Source: Gammaproteobacteria bacterium 13_2_20CM_66_19
GTDB lineage: Bacteria; Pseudomonadota; Gammaproteobacteria; Steroidobacterales; Steroidobacteraceae
Reading direction: 5' to 3'
DNA: 36,008 bases
Assembly (NCBI GenBank): GCA_001914695.1
Contig: MNCZ01000023.1
Coordinates: 1 to 36,008 of the forward strand
Under the pieces are notes generated by a model that had not been told where the DNA came from, ran no database searches, and worked only from the letters and a program-made list of their open reading frames with translations. This document shows, piece by piece, positions 1 through 10,305 of the stretch. The position numbers were made by a program, and so were the translations under genes. How positions within the stretch are numbered: the first letter of the stretch is position 1; every line of letters begins with the position of its first letter.

Positions 1-639
1 CAGACCGGCATCCGCAACGTGTACGACAACGTCGACACCCCCATCGTCATGCTGAACGACCTGCTGCAGGGGCAATTCAAGTCCTTCGCGTCCGACACCG
101 GGCGGCTGCTCGTGAACACGACCGTCGGCATCGGTGGCCTGTTGGATCCAGCCACCGCTCTCGGGCTGGAGAAGAACGACCGGGACTTCGGCCAGACGCT
201 CGGCAAGTGGGGCGTCGGGAGCGGGCCGTATCTGGTACTCCCCTTCCTCGGCCCCTGCGACGTGCGCGACAGCTTCGGCAAGCTCGCCGATACCTACAGC
301 ACGCCGCGCACCTACATCAAGAACAACTACTGGTATTGGAGCCTTTGGCTGGTCGAGAAGGTCGACGCGCGGTCGCGCTTCCTCGATCAGGACCGGCTGA
401 TCGACAACGCCTACGACGCTTACGCCTTCCTCCGCAACGCCTACCGGCAGCACCGCGACTTCAAGGTGAACGGCGGACAGTCCGCGAGCGAGGAGGAGCA
501 GGAGCTCAAGCTCATGGAGGAGGCGGGCGAGGATCAGCAGGCGCCCCAGGGCGCGCCACCGCAGTCATCGCCGCAGTCGTCGCCGCAGTCGTCGCAGCCG
601 GAACAGCCGCCGCCGCAATCTTCCCCGCCCCGGGTCTAG
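1..639 (+). CDS. mlaA: MlaA/VacJ outer-membrane lipoprotein, 5'-truncated by window edge
   Basis: The reading frame is open from base 1 to a TAG at 637-639, giving 212 residues with no start in the window, so the lipobox and first segment are missing. The visible part has the MlaA (VacJ) core: NVDTPIVMLNDLLQG near the start, then GIGGLLDPA, a DFGQTLGKWG block and GPYLVLPFLGP followed by RDSFG. MlaA is the outer-membrane component of the Mla system, a ring-shaped channel that lets mislocalised phospholipid leave the outer leaflet and be passed to MlaC. The family fold ends around residue 165 here; a low-complexity tail rich in Glu, Gln, Pro and Ser follows, partly encoded by a 12-bp tandem repeat. 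The gene converges with mlaFEDCB, only 13 bp from the mlaB stop, so all six Mla proteins are encoded together. Identity is secure; the tail has no known role. Confidence 0.93.
   Translation, partial: QTGIRNVYDNVDTPIVMLNDLLQGQFKSFASDTGRLLVNTTVGIGGLLDPATALGLEKNDRDFGQTLGKWGVGSGPYLVLPFLGPCDVRDSFGKLADTYSTPRTYIKNNYWYWSLWLVEKVDARSRFLDQDRLIDNAYDAYAFLRNAYRQHRDFKVNGGQSASEEEQELKLMEEAGEDQQAPQGAPPQSSPQSSPQSSQPEQPPPQSSPPRV
559..594 (+). repeat. 12-bp tandem repeat inside mlaA tail
   Basis: Three consecutive 12-bp units, ccgcagtcatcg then ccgcagtcgtcg twice, encode a repeated Pro-Gln-Ser-Ser motif in the C-terminal tail of MlaA. The units are in frame, so copy-number change would lengthen or shorten the tail without breaking the gene. 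Confidence 0.85.
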
Positions 640-652
640 CCACGCCGCCGCG

Positions 653-1003
653 CTACACGCCGCCCTCGAGCAGCTCCTCGACCTCTCCGATCCGGCTGAG
701 CGCCACGAGCCCGGACGGCAGGCGCCGGTAGCGGAGCTTTCCGCCCGCGCGCTTCACCGCGGCCAGCCAGTCGAGCAGCACGGCAAGGCCGGCGCTGTCG
801 GATGAGGTGATGCCGGCGCAATCGATCTCGAGCTCGCGCCCGTTGGCGCTCGCGAGCGATGCGAGCCCCTCCTGGTGCGCGCGTCGCGCGGTTGCAAAGC
901 TCAGCGGCCCGTGCGCCGCGAGTTGCCCATCACCGCTCGCCACGAGCCGGAACGGCCCGGCGCGCACATCGCGGTCGGCCGGCGCGGGCGGGGGAGCGTT
1001 CAT
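653..1003 (-). CDS. mlaB: MlaB, STAS-domain subunit of the Mla ABC transporter
   Basis: A 116-residue STAS-domain protein. The ATG at 1003 overlaps the mlaC stop as TGATG, which fixes the start; a longer frame upstream is only the shadow of mlaC. The conserved STAS turn is visible as ITSSDSAGLAVLLDW, with Ser in the position of the conserved Thr/Ser of MlaB. In characterised systems MlaB binds the ATPase MlaF and is needed for assembly and activity of the MlaFEDB complex in the inner membrane. It is the last gene of mlaFEDCB, and its stop faces the stop of mlaA. Spacing and gene order leave little doubt about the assignment even though STAS proteins are divergent. Confidence 0.9.
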   Translation of the reverse strand: MNAPPPAPADRDVRAGPFRLVASGDGQLAAHGPLSFATARRAHQEGLASLASANGRELEIDCAGITSSDSAGLAVLLDWLAAVKRAGGKLRYRRLPSGLVALSRIGEVEELLEGGV

Positions 1004-1689
1004 CAACTCTTGCGGCCGGCCTGCCGGCCGATCGCCTCGGGCCGCTCGCCGGATTCGAGACGCTTGATGACCGCATCGAGCCCCTGGGCCTCGATCTGCT
1101 CGCCGAAGTCCGTGCGGTAACTGTTGACGTAGCTGATGCCGTCGATCACGACATCCCACGCCTTCCATCCCTGAGGGGTCCTGCGCAGGTAGTAATTGAC
1201 CGCGACGCGATCGCCGTTCGCGCGCTTGACCTCGGTGCGCACGGTGACGAGCTTGGCGTCCGGATCGGCCTTGTTGGGATAGATCTTGAGGCGCTCGGCC
1301 GTGAACTCCACCAGGGCGCTGCCATAGTTGTTGAGCAGCGACTGATAGAAGGCGTCGACGAAGCGCTTGCGCTGCTCGGGAGTCGCGGTGCGCCAGTGCC
1401 GGCCCAGCACCAGGGTCGCCGAGTACTGGGTGTCGAAATGCGGCAGCAGGTACTTGTCGATCAGCTGGCGCACCTTCTCCGGATCGCGCCGAAAGGCGTC
1501 GCGATCCTTGTCGAGCTCACCGAGCATGCCCTGGGCGGCGTTCTGCACCACCTCGGTCGGCCCCTCGCCAGAGGCGGCGCTCGCGGCGGGCGCGCCCTCG
1601 GCCTGCGCCGCGGGCGGGGCCTGCGCCTGCGCGCCCGCGAGCCCGAGGCCGAGCCACAGGGTGGCCAATGCAACTGTCGCGTGTCTCAT
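1003..1689 (-). CDS. mlaC: MlaC, periplasmic phospholipid-binding shuttle
   Basis: 228 residues with an N-terminal signal peptide: a hydrophobic stretch at about residues 5-20 with a plausible cut after AQA near 23. An Ala/Pro/Gly-rich linker precedes the Tol-Tol-Ttg2 (MlaC) domain from about residue 45. Recognisable blocks are LLPHFDTQYSATLVLG-RHW, TPEQRKRFVDAFYQSLLNNYG, and the C-terminal WKAWDVVIDGISYVNSYR that is typical of the family. MlaC carries a phospholipid across the periplasm between MlaA and the MlaFEDB complex. The start ATG overlaps the mlaD stop (ATGA) and the stop overlaps mlaB, so translation is probably coupled through this operon. Confidence 0.95.
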   Translation of the reverse strand: MRHATVALATLWLGLGLAGAQAQAPPAAQAEGAPAASAASGEGPTEVVQNAAQGMLGELDKDRDAFRRDPEKVRQLIDKYLLPHFDTQYSATLVLGRHWRTATPEQRKRFVDAFYQSLLNNYGSALVEFTAERLKIYPNKADPDAKLVTVRTEVKRANGDRVAVNYYLRRTPQGWKAWDVVIDGISYVNSYRTDFGEQIEAQGLDAVIKRLESGERPEAIGRQAGRKS

Positions 1690-2210
1690 TTCTTTGACTC
1701 CACCTTGTTCCGGTTGTCGCCGCCCTGACTCTGGCTGTCGCCGCCCTTGCTCGCATAGTTCGCGAAGAATTTGTTGACCAGGCTCTCGAGCACGATGGCG
1801 GACTGCGTCTGCTCGATGCGGCCGCCGTCCTTGAGATAGCTGTCGAGCCCGCCCGGGCTGAGGCCGATGTACTTGCCGCCGAGCAACCCGGTCGTCTGGA
1901 TGCTCGCGAAGCTGTCCTCGGGAATCTGGTTGTACTGCGGATCGATACGCAGTGTGACGACCGCCTTGTACTCCTTCGAGTCGAAGCGGATCCCGGCAAC
2001 CTCCCCGATGCGCACCCCCGCCATGGCCACGGGGGAGCCCACCTTGAGGTCGCCGATGTCGTCGAACTCGGCGGTCACGTGATAGCCGAGCATCGCGCGG
2101 CCGAACTTCACTCCGCTCGCCGGCAACTGGGTCGTGAGGAACAGCAGCGCGGCGAAGCCCAGCAGCACGAACAGGCCGGTTCCGATCTCGAGGGTTCGAT
2201 TGGGGCGCAT
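1686..2210 (-). CDS. mlaD: MlaD, MCE-domain inner-membrane lipid-transfer subunit
   Basis: 174 residues: one N-terminal transmembrane helix (about residues 9-27) and a single MCE domain (about 38-118) containing the family pattern YHVTAEFDDIGDLKVGSPVAMAGVRIGEV. A C-terminal helical region with SAIVLESLVNKFFANY follows and then a polar, glutamine- and lysine-rich end. MlaD forms a hexameric ring on top of MlaE and hands lipid to or from MlaC. It overlaps mlaC by four bases and lies 16 bp after mlaE. Length is in the usual range for MlaD of gammaproteobacteria. Confidence 0.95.
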   Translation of the reverse strand: MRPNRTLEIGTGLFVLLGFAALLFLTTQLPASGVKFGRAMLGYHVTAEFDDIGDLKVGSPVAMAGVRIGEVAGIRFDSKEYKAVVTLRIDPQYNQIPEDSFASIQTTGLLGGKYIGLSPGGLDSYLKDGGRIEQTQSAIVLESLVNKFFANYASKGGDSQSQGGDNRNKVESKK

Positions 2211-2226
2211 GCTTTGAGGTCTCCTC

Positions 2227-2991
2227 TTACAGGAATGTGGCGGTCAACACGTAGTCGAGCAGCAGCGTGAGCACCGAGGACGCCACCACGGTGCGCGTGG
2301 TCGCCAGCGCCACGCCCTCCGCCGTCGGTGCGGCGTTATAGCCCTCGTGCACGGCGATCAGGCTGCAGGCGGTGCCGAACACCAGGCTCTTGACCACGCC
2401 TTCGGTGACGTTGCGCAGCTCGACCGAGTCCTGCATCTGCGACCAGAAGACGCCCCTGTCGACCCCCATGAGCTGCACGCCGATCAGCTGCGCGCCGTAG
2501 AGGCCGACGACGCTGAAAATCGCGGTCAGCAGCGGCATGGCGATCACTCCGCCGAGAAAGCGCGGCGCGGCGACGTAGCGCATCGGATCGACCGCCATGA
2601 TCTCCATCGCGGTGAGCTGGTCCGTGGCGCGCATCAGGCCGATCTCCGAAGTGAGCGCCGTGCCCGCCCGACCGGCGAAGAGCAGCGCCGTCATGACCGG
2701 CGCCAGCTCCTTCAGCAGCCCGAGCGCCGCGGCGCTGCCGAGCGCCTCCACCGAGCCGAAGCGATGCAGCAGGTCGTAGCCCTGGAGCCCCAGCACCATG
2801 CCGACGAACAGGCCCGACAGCATGATGATGATGAGCGAGCGGGCGCCGGCATTGTAGACCTGGTGCACGAGCAGCCACGGCCGCCCGAGCGCCGGCGCGC
2901 ATTGAGCGAGCAGCCGCGCCAGGAAGATCACGACCGATCCGAGCCGGCGAATGCCCTCGACGATCAGGCCGTCGCGGTCGCCGTTGCTCAT
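2227..2991 (-). CDS. mlaE: MlaE, permease of the Mla ABC transporter
   Basis: 254 residues of the MlaE permease family. Several hydrophobic helices are visible, with the conserved centre [32 protein letters not shown] and the following [18 protein letters not shown] block. It forms the membrane-spanning dimer of MlaFEDB, through which phospholipid passes between MlaD and the inner membrane. The start ATG overlaps the mlaF stop as TGATG. The assignment rests on both sequence signature and position in an mlaFEDCB operon. Confidence 0.95.
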   Translation of the reverse strand: [254 protein letters not shown]

Positions 2992-3836
2992 CAGTCCTCC
3001 GCCACCAGCAATTGCGTGGCGTAGTCCGGCGCCGGGTAGTGGAACGGCACGGGACCTTCGGCGCCGCCCGTCATGAACTGCCGCACGGCGGGCGAATCGC
3101 TGGCGCGCAGCTGCGCCGGCGTGCCCGACGCCGCCACCCGCCCGCCCGAGATCAGGTAGCTGTCGTCGGCGATGGTTGCGAGCTCCTGAACGTCGTGCGA
3201 GACCACGATGCTGGTGATCCCGAGCGCCCCGTTCATGTGCTTGATGAGCCGCAGGATGACGCCGAGCGAGATGGGATCCAGACCGACGAACGGCTCGTCG
3301 TACATCAGCACCTCCGGATCCATGACGATGGCGCGCGCGAGCGCCACGCGGCGCGCCATGCCACCCGAGAGCTCCGCCGGCATCAGGGCGGCGGCGCCCC
3401 TGAGGCCCACCGCCTGGAGCTTGGTGAGCACGAGCTTGCGAATCAGCGTTTCGGGAAGATCGGTGTGCTCGCGCACCGGGAAGGCGACGTTCTCGAACAC
3501 GTCCATGTCGGTGAGGAGTGCCCCGTTCTGGAACAACATGCCCATGCGGCGGCGCAAGGCATAGACCTCGCGGCGGCCGAGGGTCGCGAGCTCCTGGCCG
3601 AACACGCGCAACTCGCCCTGATCGGGGGGCACCTGCGCCGTGATCAGCTTGAGGAGCGTGGTCTTGCCGGTGCCGCTCGGCCCCATGATGGCGGTGATGC
3701 GGCCGCGGCGCACCTGGACGTCGAGATCGGAGAAGATCGGCCGCCCGCCCAGGGCGTAGTGCACGCCGCGCACGTCGACCACCACGTCAGCCGGCGAAGC
3801 AGCCGACGCGCGCTGCGGAGGTTCTCGGCTTGTCAC
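2991..3836 (-). CDS. mlaF: MlaF, ATPase of the Mla ABC transporter
   Basis: 281 residues, a complete ABC ATPase: Walker A GPSGTGKT at 52-59, a Q-loop in LFQNGALLTDMDVFENVAFP, the signature ELSGGMARRVALARA, Walker B VLMYDEPFVGLDP and a switch His in VVSHDVQE. The sequence around the Q-loop and the EPFVGLDPI block is typical of MlaF/Ttg2A rather than other importers. It powers the MlaFEDB lipid transporter. The predicted start at 3836 is GTG; no strong Shine-Dalgarno is seen, and the first 15 or so residues are low in similarity to the family, so a slightly later start is possible. The gene follows the aldolase gene by 25 bp on the same strand. Confidence 0.93.
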   Translation of the reverse strand: MTSREPPQRASAASPADVVVDVRGVHYALGGRPIFSDLDVQVRRGRITAIMGPSGTGKTTLLKLITAQVPPDQGELRVFGQELATLGRREVYALRRRMGMLFQNGALLTDMDVFENVAFPVREHTDLPETLIRKLVLTKLQAVGLRGAAALMPAELSGGMARRVALARAIVMDPEVLMYDEPFVGLDPISLGVILRLIKHMNGALGITSIVVSHDVQELATIADDSYLISGGRVAASGTPAQLRASDSPAVRQFMTGGAEGPVPFHYPAPDYATQLLVAED

Positions 3837-3861
3837 GCGATCGCGGCGTCCGCCTCGTGGC

Positions 3862-4884
3862 TCAGGCGGCCTGGCTCTCCATCTCGGCCCCGTAGCGCCC
3901 GGCGGTCGCCAGGCCGTTGAGCCTCGCGCGCTTGGCGAGTTCTTGCTGTCCGGCGGTGAAATTCGCAGCCTGCCCGGCCCACCCCTTGAGCGCGGTCTCC
4001 TGCAGCGCCCGGCCGTAACTGAAGGTCAGCGCCCAGGGCAGCGGCCCAAGCCGGTTGATCAGCGAGAGGTGTAGCGTCGCCTCCGCCGGGGACTGTCCGC
4101 CCGAGAGGAAGGCGATCCCCGGCACGGCCGGCGGCACATGGCGCTTCAGCACGCGCACCGTCGCCTCGGCGACCGTCTGCGGCGGCGCCCGGTTGGGCGC
4201 CTTCTTGCCCGAGATCACCATGTTGGGCTTGAGCACCATGCCTTCGAGCAGCACGCGGTGCTCGTAGAGCTCGTGGAACACGCAATCGAGCACCTGATCG
4301 GTCACCTTCTCGCAGCGCTCGATCGAATGGCCGCCGTCCATCAGCACTTCCGGCTCGACGATCGGCACGATGTCGTTCTCCTGGCACAGCGCTGCGTAGC
4401 GCGCCAGCGCTTGCGCATTTGCACGGACGGCGAAGGCGGTCGGAATGCCCTCGGCAATGTCGATCACCGCACGCCACTTCGCGAAGCGGGCGCCGAGCCC
4501 GCGGTACTCGATCAGCCGCTCGCGCAGGCCGTCGAGCCCCTCGGTGATGGTCTCGCCGGGATAGCCCGCGAGCGGTTTCGCGCCGGTGTCGACCTTGATG
4601 CCGGGGAGCATGCCCTGCTTCGCCAGGTACTGCGGGAAGGGCGTGCCGTCCTTCGTCTTCTGGCGCAGGGTCTCGTCGAACATGATGACGCCGCTGACCC
4701 ACTCAGCCGCGCCGGGCGCGGTGAACAGCATTTCGCGATAAGTGCGGCGATGTTCCTCGGTCGACTCCAGCTTGATGCTGTCGAAGCGTTTCTTGATGCT
4801 CCCGGTGCTCTCGTCCGCGGCCAGGATGCCCTTGCCCCGGGCGACCATCGCGCTGGCCACGCGCATCAGCTCATTCGCGTTCAT
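3862..4884 (-). CDS. Class I fructose-bisphosphate aldolase
   Basis: 340 residues from the ATG at 4884, which has a good ribosome site (AGAGGA about 8 bp upstream). An open frame runs further upstream but lacks family similarity. The N-terminal KGILAADESTGSIKKRF and the Schiff-base lysine Lys219 in LKPNM place it in the eukaryote-type class I aldolase family, found in some bacteria; SGGQSPAEATLHL and FSYGRALQ are further family blocks. It splits fructose 1,6-bisphosphate into dihydroxyacetone phosphate and glyceraldehyde 3-phosphate, needing no metal. It is probably cotranscribed with the mla genes because only 25 bp separate it from mlaF, though no functional link is known. The ending lacks the Tyr found at the C-terminus of the animal enzyme. 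Confidence 0.93.
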   Translation of the reverse strand: MNANELMRVASAMVARGKGILAADESTGSIKKRFDSIKLESTEEHRRTYREMLFTAPGAAEWVSGVIMFDETLRQKTKDGTPFPQYLAKQGMLPGIKVDTGAKPLAGYPGETITEGLDGLRERLIEYRGLGARFAKWRAVIDIAEGIPTAFAVRANAQALARYAALCQENDIVPIVEPEVLMDGGHSIERCEKVTDQVLDCVFHELYEHRVLLEGMVLKPNMVISGKKAPNRAPPQTVAEATVRVLKRHVPPAVPGIAFLSGGQSPAEATLHLSLINRLGPLPWALTFSYGRALQETALKGWAGQAANFTAGQQELAKRARLNGLATAGRYGAEMESQAA

Positions 4885-4960
4885 CGTCAGATCCTCTCGT
4901 TTGACCGGCTCACCGCGCGGCGCACCGCGTGAGGCGCGCCTAGCGCGCAGCTGTCGGTGA

Positions 4961-4992
4961 CTATCCCTAGGAAATCGGGGCGCCAAGGATAG
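4961..4992 (-). other. Imperfect inverted repeat upstream of aldolase gene
   Basis: CTATCCcTaGG (4961-4971) faces CCaAGGATAG (4983-4992), giving six perfectly matched outer bases and partly matched inner bases. It lies about 77-108 bp upstream of the aldolase start, in the 300-bp gap between that gene and the suf regulator. No convincing -35/-10 pair for the aldolase gene was found in this gap. A protein-binding site is possible; chance is not excluded. Confidence 0.25.
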
Positions 4993-5130
4993 CAAATCAG
5001 CCCATGGCAGGGCTTCAGGCTCCGATGGCCGCGCCGCGTCCAGCGCGCACGCTGAAACGTCCGGGCGTCTCGGGTGCCGCCCGCCCCGCGATGGTGCACG
5101 CGGTGCCTGTGCTCGCTGCACCGCCCGCGC

Positions 5131-5159
5131 TTGGTTCCACCGGCAATTAGTACTAAACT
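5131..5159 (+). promoter_or_regulatory. Candidate sigma70 promoter of the suf operon
   Basis: TTGGTT at 5131-5136 and TAAACT at 5154-5159 are separated by 17 bp. Each is only a moderate match to the consensus. Transcription would start near 5166, about 19 bp before the ATG of the Rrf2-family regulator. The -10 element is overlapped by the palindrome at 5155-5170, as expected for a repressed promoter. The rest of the 4885-5184 gap shows no gene. Confidence 0.5.
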
Positions 5160-5170
5160 AGTCCTAGTTT
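5155..5170. promoter_or_regulatory. Perfect palindrome AAACTAG-TC-CTAGTTT, likely Rrf2 operator
   Basis: Two perfect 7-bp arms (AAACTAG and CTAGTTT) flank a 2-bp spacer, overlapping the candidate -10 and ending 14 bp before the regulator start. It is AT-rich in an otherwise GC-rich gap. IscR/SufR-type Rrf2 regulators bind symmetric sites at their own promoters, so autoregulation by the adjacent gene is the natural reading. The palindrome is seen directly; its ligand is inferred. Confidence 0.6.
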
Positions 5171-5184
5171 TGGAGGACGTCTCC

Positions 5185-5661
5185 ATGTTGCGTATCAGCC
5201 GGCTCACCGACTACGCCACCGTGCTGCTCGCGGCGCTCGCCAGCGAGCCGGATCGCGTGCAGACCGCCGCGGCGCTCGCCGGGCAGACGCACATCGCGCC
5301 TCCCACCGTGTGCAAGCTCCTCAAGCAGCTGCAGCGGGCGGGGCTCGTGACCTCGACCCGGGGGCTTCACGGCGGGTACCAGCTGGCGCGGGCGGCGGCC
5401 CAGATCAGCGCCGCCTCGATACTGGATGCCCTCGAGGGGCCGATGGCGCTCACCGACTGCTCCGCCGGACACGGCAACTGCGAGATCGAGGGGAGCTGCC
5501 GCGTGAGTCGCGTGTGGCAGCGGCTGAACCTGGCCATCCGCCGCGCGCTCTATGACGTGAGCCTCGCGCAGCTCGCGGGACTCGACGCGGCCCCGGCGCG
5601 GCTGCCGGCGCTCGAGCGCGAGATGAAGGCGGCCGCCTCGCGCGCGCCGTCGAGGTCGTAA
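5185..5661 (+). CDS. Rrf2-family Fe-S regulator of the SUF operon
   Basis: 158 residues from the ATG at 5185, with TGGAGGA at 5171-5177 as ribosome site. The N-terminal Rrf2 winged helix is clear: MLRISRLTDYATVLL, HIAPPTVCKLLKQLQRAGLV and the wing RGLHGGYQLAR. Three cysteines, Cys92, Cys99 and Cys105, have nearly the spacing of the [2Fe-2S] ligands of IscR, so it is likely to sense cluster status; the IscR fourth ligand, His107, is not obvious here. It matches the regulator usually found first in SUF operons of gammaproteobacteria. It sits directly before sufB, and a perfect palindrome overlaps its promoter, consistent with repression when clusters are plentiful. Regulation itself is inference. 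Confidence 0.88.
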   Translation: MLRISRLTDYATVLLAALASEPDRVQTAAALAGQTHIAPPTVCKLLKQLQRAGLVTSTRGLHGGYQLARAAAQISAASILDALEGPMALTDCSAGHGNCEIEGSCRVSRVWQRLNLAIRRALYDVSLAQLAGLDAAPARLPALEREMKAAASRAPSRS

Positions 5662-5703
5662 CGGGGTGGCGAGCTCCAACGGAAGCCCGGAGACAGTGAG
5701 ACG

Positions 5704-8223
<2,520 letters not shown>

Positions 8224-8227
8224 TCAC

Positions 8228-8986
8228 ATGACAGCCATGCTGAGCATCAGGGATCTGCACGTCGCCGTCGAGGGCAAGGAAATCTTGAGGGGCGTCACGC
8301 TCGAGGTCGGCGCGGGCGAGGTGCACGCCATCATGGGGCCGAACGGCTCGGGCAAGAGCACGCTCGCGCACGTGCTCGCGGGCCGTCCCGGCTACGAGAT
8401 CACGGCCGGCAGCGTGAGCTACGAGGGGCGCGATCTGCTCGCGCTCCCCCCGGAGGAGCGCGCGCGCGAGGGCGTGTTCCTCGGCTTTCAGTATCCGGTC
8501 GAGATTCCCGGGGTGAACAACGTCTATCTGCTCAAGGCCGCCGTCAATGCGCGGCGCAAGCAGCGCGGCCTGCCCGAGGTCGACGCCTTCGAGTTCCTGG
8601 GCCTCGTGCGCGACAAGATGAAGCTCATGCACATCGAGGACGGCTTCCTGTCCCGCGGCGTGAACGAGGGTTTCTCGGGCGGCGAGAAGAAGCGCAACGA
8701 AGTGCTGCAGATGCTGGTGCTCGAGCCCAGGCTGGCGATTCTCGATGAGACCGACTCCGGGCTCGACGTGGATGCGCTCAAGCTCGTCGCCGCGGGCGTG
8801 AATTCGCTGCGCTCGCCCGAGCGCTCGTGCCTGCTCGTCACGCACTATCAGCGGCTCCTCGAGCACGTCGTACCGGACTTCGTGCACGTGCTGGTGCGCG
8901 GGCGCATCGCCCGAAGCGGCGACCGAACCCTGGCACTCGAGCTCGAACGGCGCGGCTACGACTGGGTGAGCGCCGAGGCGGCCTGA
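8228..8986 (+). CDS. sufC: SufC, ATPase of the SufBCD scaffold
   Basis: 252 residues. ABC ATPase motifs: Walker A GPNGSGKST at 37-45, Q-loop Gln88 in FLGFQYPVEIPG, signature FSGGEKKRNE from 149, Walker B LAILDETDSGLD from 169 and switch His206. The GFQYPVEIPGV and EGFSGGEKKRNE blocks are diagnostic of SufC. It hydrolyses ATP to drive conformational change of SufBC2D during cluster assembly in the cytoplasm. An ATG at 8237 (residue 4) is an equally plausible start. It sits 4 bp after sufB and 8 bp before sufD. Confidence 0.97.
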   Translation: MTAMLSIRDLHVAVEGKEILRGVTLEVGAGEVHAIMGPNGSGKSTLAHVLAGRPGYEITAGSVSYEGRDLLALPPEERAREGVFLGFQYPVEIPGVNNVYLLKAAVNARRKQRGLPEVDAFEFLGLVRDKMKLMHIEDGFLSRGVNEGFSGGEKKRNEVLQMLVLEPRLAILDETDSGLDVDALKLVAAGVNSLRSPERSCLLVTHYQRLLEHVVPDFVHVLVRGRIARSGDRTLALELERRGYDWVSAEAA

Positions 8987-8994
8987 GGAAAAAC

Positions 8995-10305
8995 ATGAGC
9001 GCGCCCCTCACCGCCCGGATCGCCGAGGAGCACGTGCTTGCCTCGCGTGCGCTCGCGCCCCCACCTGCCCTCGCCGCCCGTCGGCGCGCGGCGCTCGCGG
9101 CACTCGCCGCGCAGGGCCTGCCGACCTCGCGCGATGAGAACTGGAAGTACGCGAACCTCCGCCCGCTCGAACGGCTGAGATTCGTCCCCGCACCCGTGCA
9201 GCGCGCGCTCGCCGCCGCGGAACTTCCCGCCGCGATCCCGGGATTTGCCCGTTACGTGTTCGTGGACGGCGCGTTCGCGCCGGCCCTGTCGGCGCCGCTC
9301 GATGCCACCACCGCCCGGGTCGCACCGCTGGCCGCCGCGGCGGACGCCTCGCCGACCGCGGCCGTGCCGTCCCCGAGGCCCGCGTCCGCGGACGAGCGCT
9401 TTGCACTCCTCAACGAGGCGTTCGCCACCGACGGCGTCGAGATCCGCGTCAAGGGGCCGTCCGCTGCGGGGGCGCGCCTCGAGCTCGTGTTTGTCGCGCG
9501 CGCGGAGTCTGAGGAGGGCGCCTCCTACCCGCGGGTCGAGCTGCGCCTCGAGAGCGGCACACAGCTCACGCTCATCGAGCGGCATGTGAGCGCCGGCGCC
9601 GCGGCGAGCTTCGTGAACGGCGCCGTGACGGTCGGCCTCGGCCGCGGCGCAGCGCTCGAGCACTACCGGCTGCAGGAGCTCGCCCCGCGCGCCATCGCAT
9701 TCGATACGCTGTCCGCGGCGCTCGCAGAGCAGGCCAGCTACCGGCTCTTCGGCATCGCGACGGGCGCACTGTCCTGGCGCTCGACGCTCGCGGTGCAGCT
9801 CGCCGGGGAGCGCGCCGAACTCACGCTCGCGGTGCTCTCGCTCGGCGACCGGCAGCAGGTGCTGGACGTCTTCGCGCCGGTCGAGCACGCGGCCCCGCGC
9901 GCGCGCACCGAGCAGATCTTCCGCGGAATCTCGGCCGGACGCGCGCGCGTCGCCTTCAACGGCAAGATCGTCGTGGCGCCCGAGGCGCGCGGCACCGACT
10001 CGCGCCAGTCGCTGCGCGGACTGCTCGCAGGTCCGGAAGCGGAAATCGACGTGCGCCCGCAGCTCGAGATCCACACCGACGAGGTGCGCTGCAGCCACGG
10101 CGCCACCGCCGGCAAGCTCGACGACAACATGCTGTTCTACCTGCTCTCGCGCGGCCTCCCGCCCGAGGTCGCGCAGCGGTTGCTGAAATGGGCATTCCTC
10201 GAGGACGTGGTCGCGCGGATCGGCGTCCCCGAGCTGCGGCGCGACATTGAGAAGCGCCTGGCGCTGCAGGTGCCCGAGCTCGAGCCGCACACGGAGGCAG
10301 TCTGA
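8995..10305 (+). CDS. sufD: SufD, scaffold subunit of SufBCD
   Basis: 436 residues from the ATG at 8995, with GAGGA five bases upstream; the longer open frame upstream overlaps sufC and is not family-like. The N-terminal helical region has the typical TSRDENWKYANLRPLE, and the C-terminal beta-helix carries VRCSHGATAGKLDDNMLFYLLSRG, with His368 at the position of E. coli SufD His360, which helps hold the nascent cluster. The middle part is Ala-rich and divergent, as usual for SufD. It forms a heterodimer with SufB on SufC2. The stop overlaps the sufS start as TGATG. Confidence 0.95.
   Translation: MSAPLTARIAEEHVLASRALAPPPALAARRRAALAALAAQGLPTSRDENWKYANLRPLERLRFVPAPVQRALAAAELPAAIPGFARYVFVDGAFAPALSAPLDATTARVAPLAAAADASPTAAVPSPRPASADERFALLNEAFATDGVEIRVKGPSAAGARLELVFVARAESEEGASYPRVELRLESGTQLTLIERHVSAGAAASFVNGAVTVGLGRGAALEHYRLQELAPRAIAFDTLSAALAEQASYRLFGIATGALSWRSTLAVQLAGERAELTLAVLSLGDRQQVLDVFAPVEHAAPRARTEQIFRGISAGRARVAFNGKIVVAPEARGTDSRQSLRGLLAGPEAEIDVRPQLEIHTDEVRCSHGATAGKLDDNMLFYLLSRGLPPEVAQRLLKWAFLEDVVARIGVPELRRDIEKRLALQVPELEPHTEAV

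Noticed and set aside
8956..10290. A 444-codon open frame antisense to sufD
   Set aside because: Composition is that of reversed GC3-rich codons; sufD on the plus strand is unambiguous.
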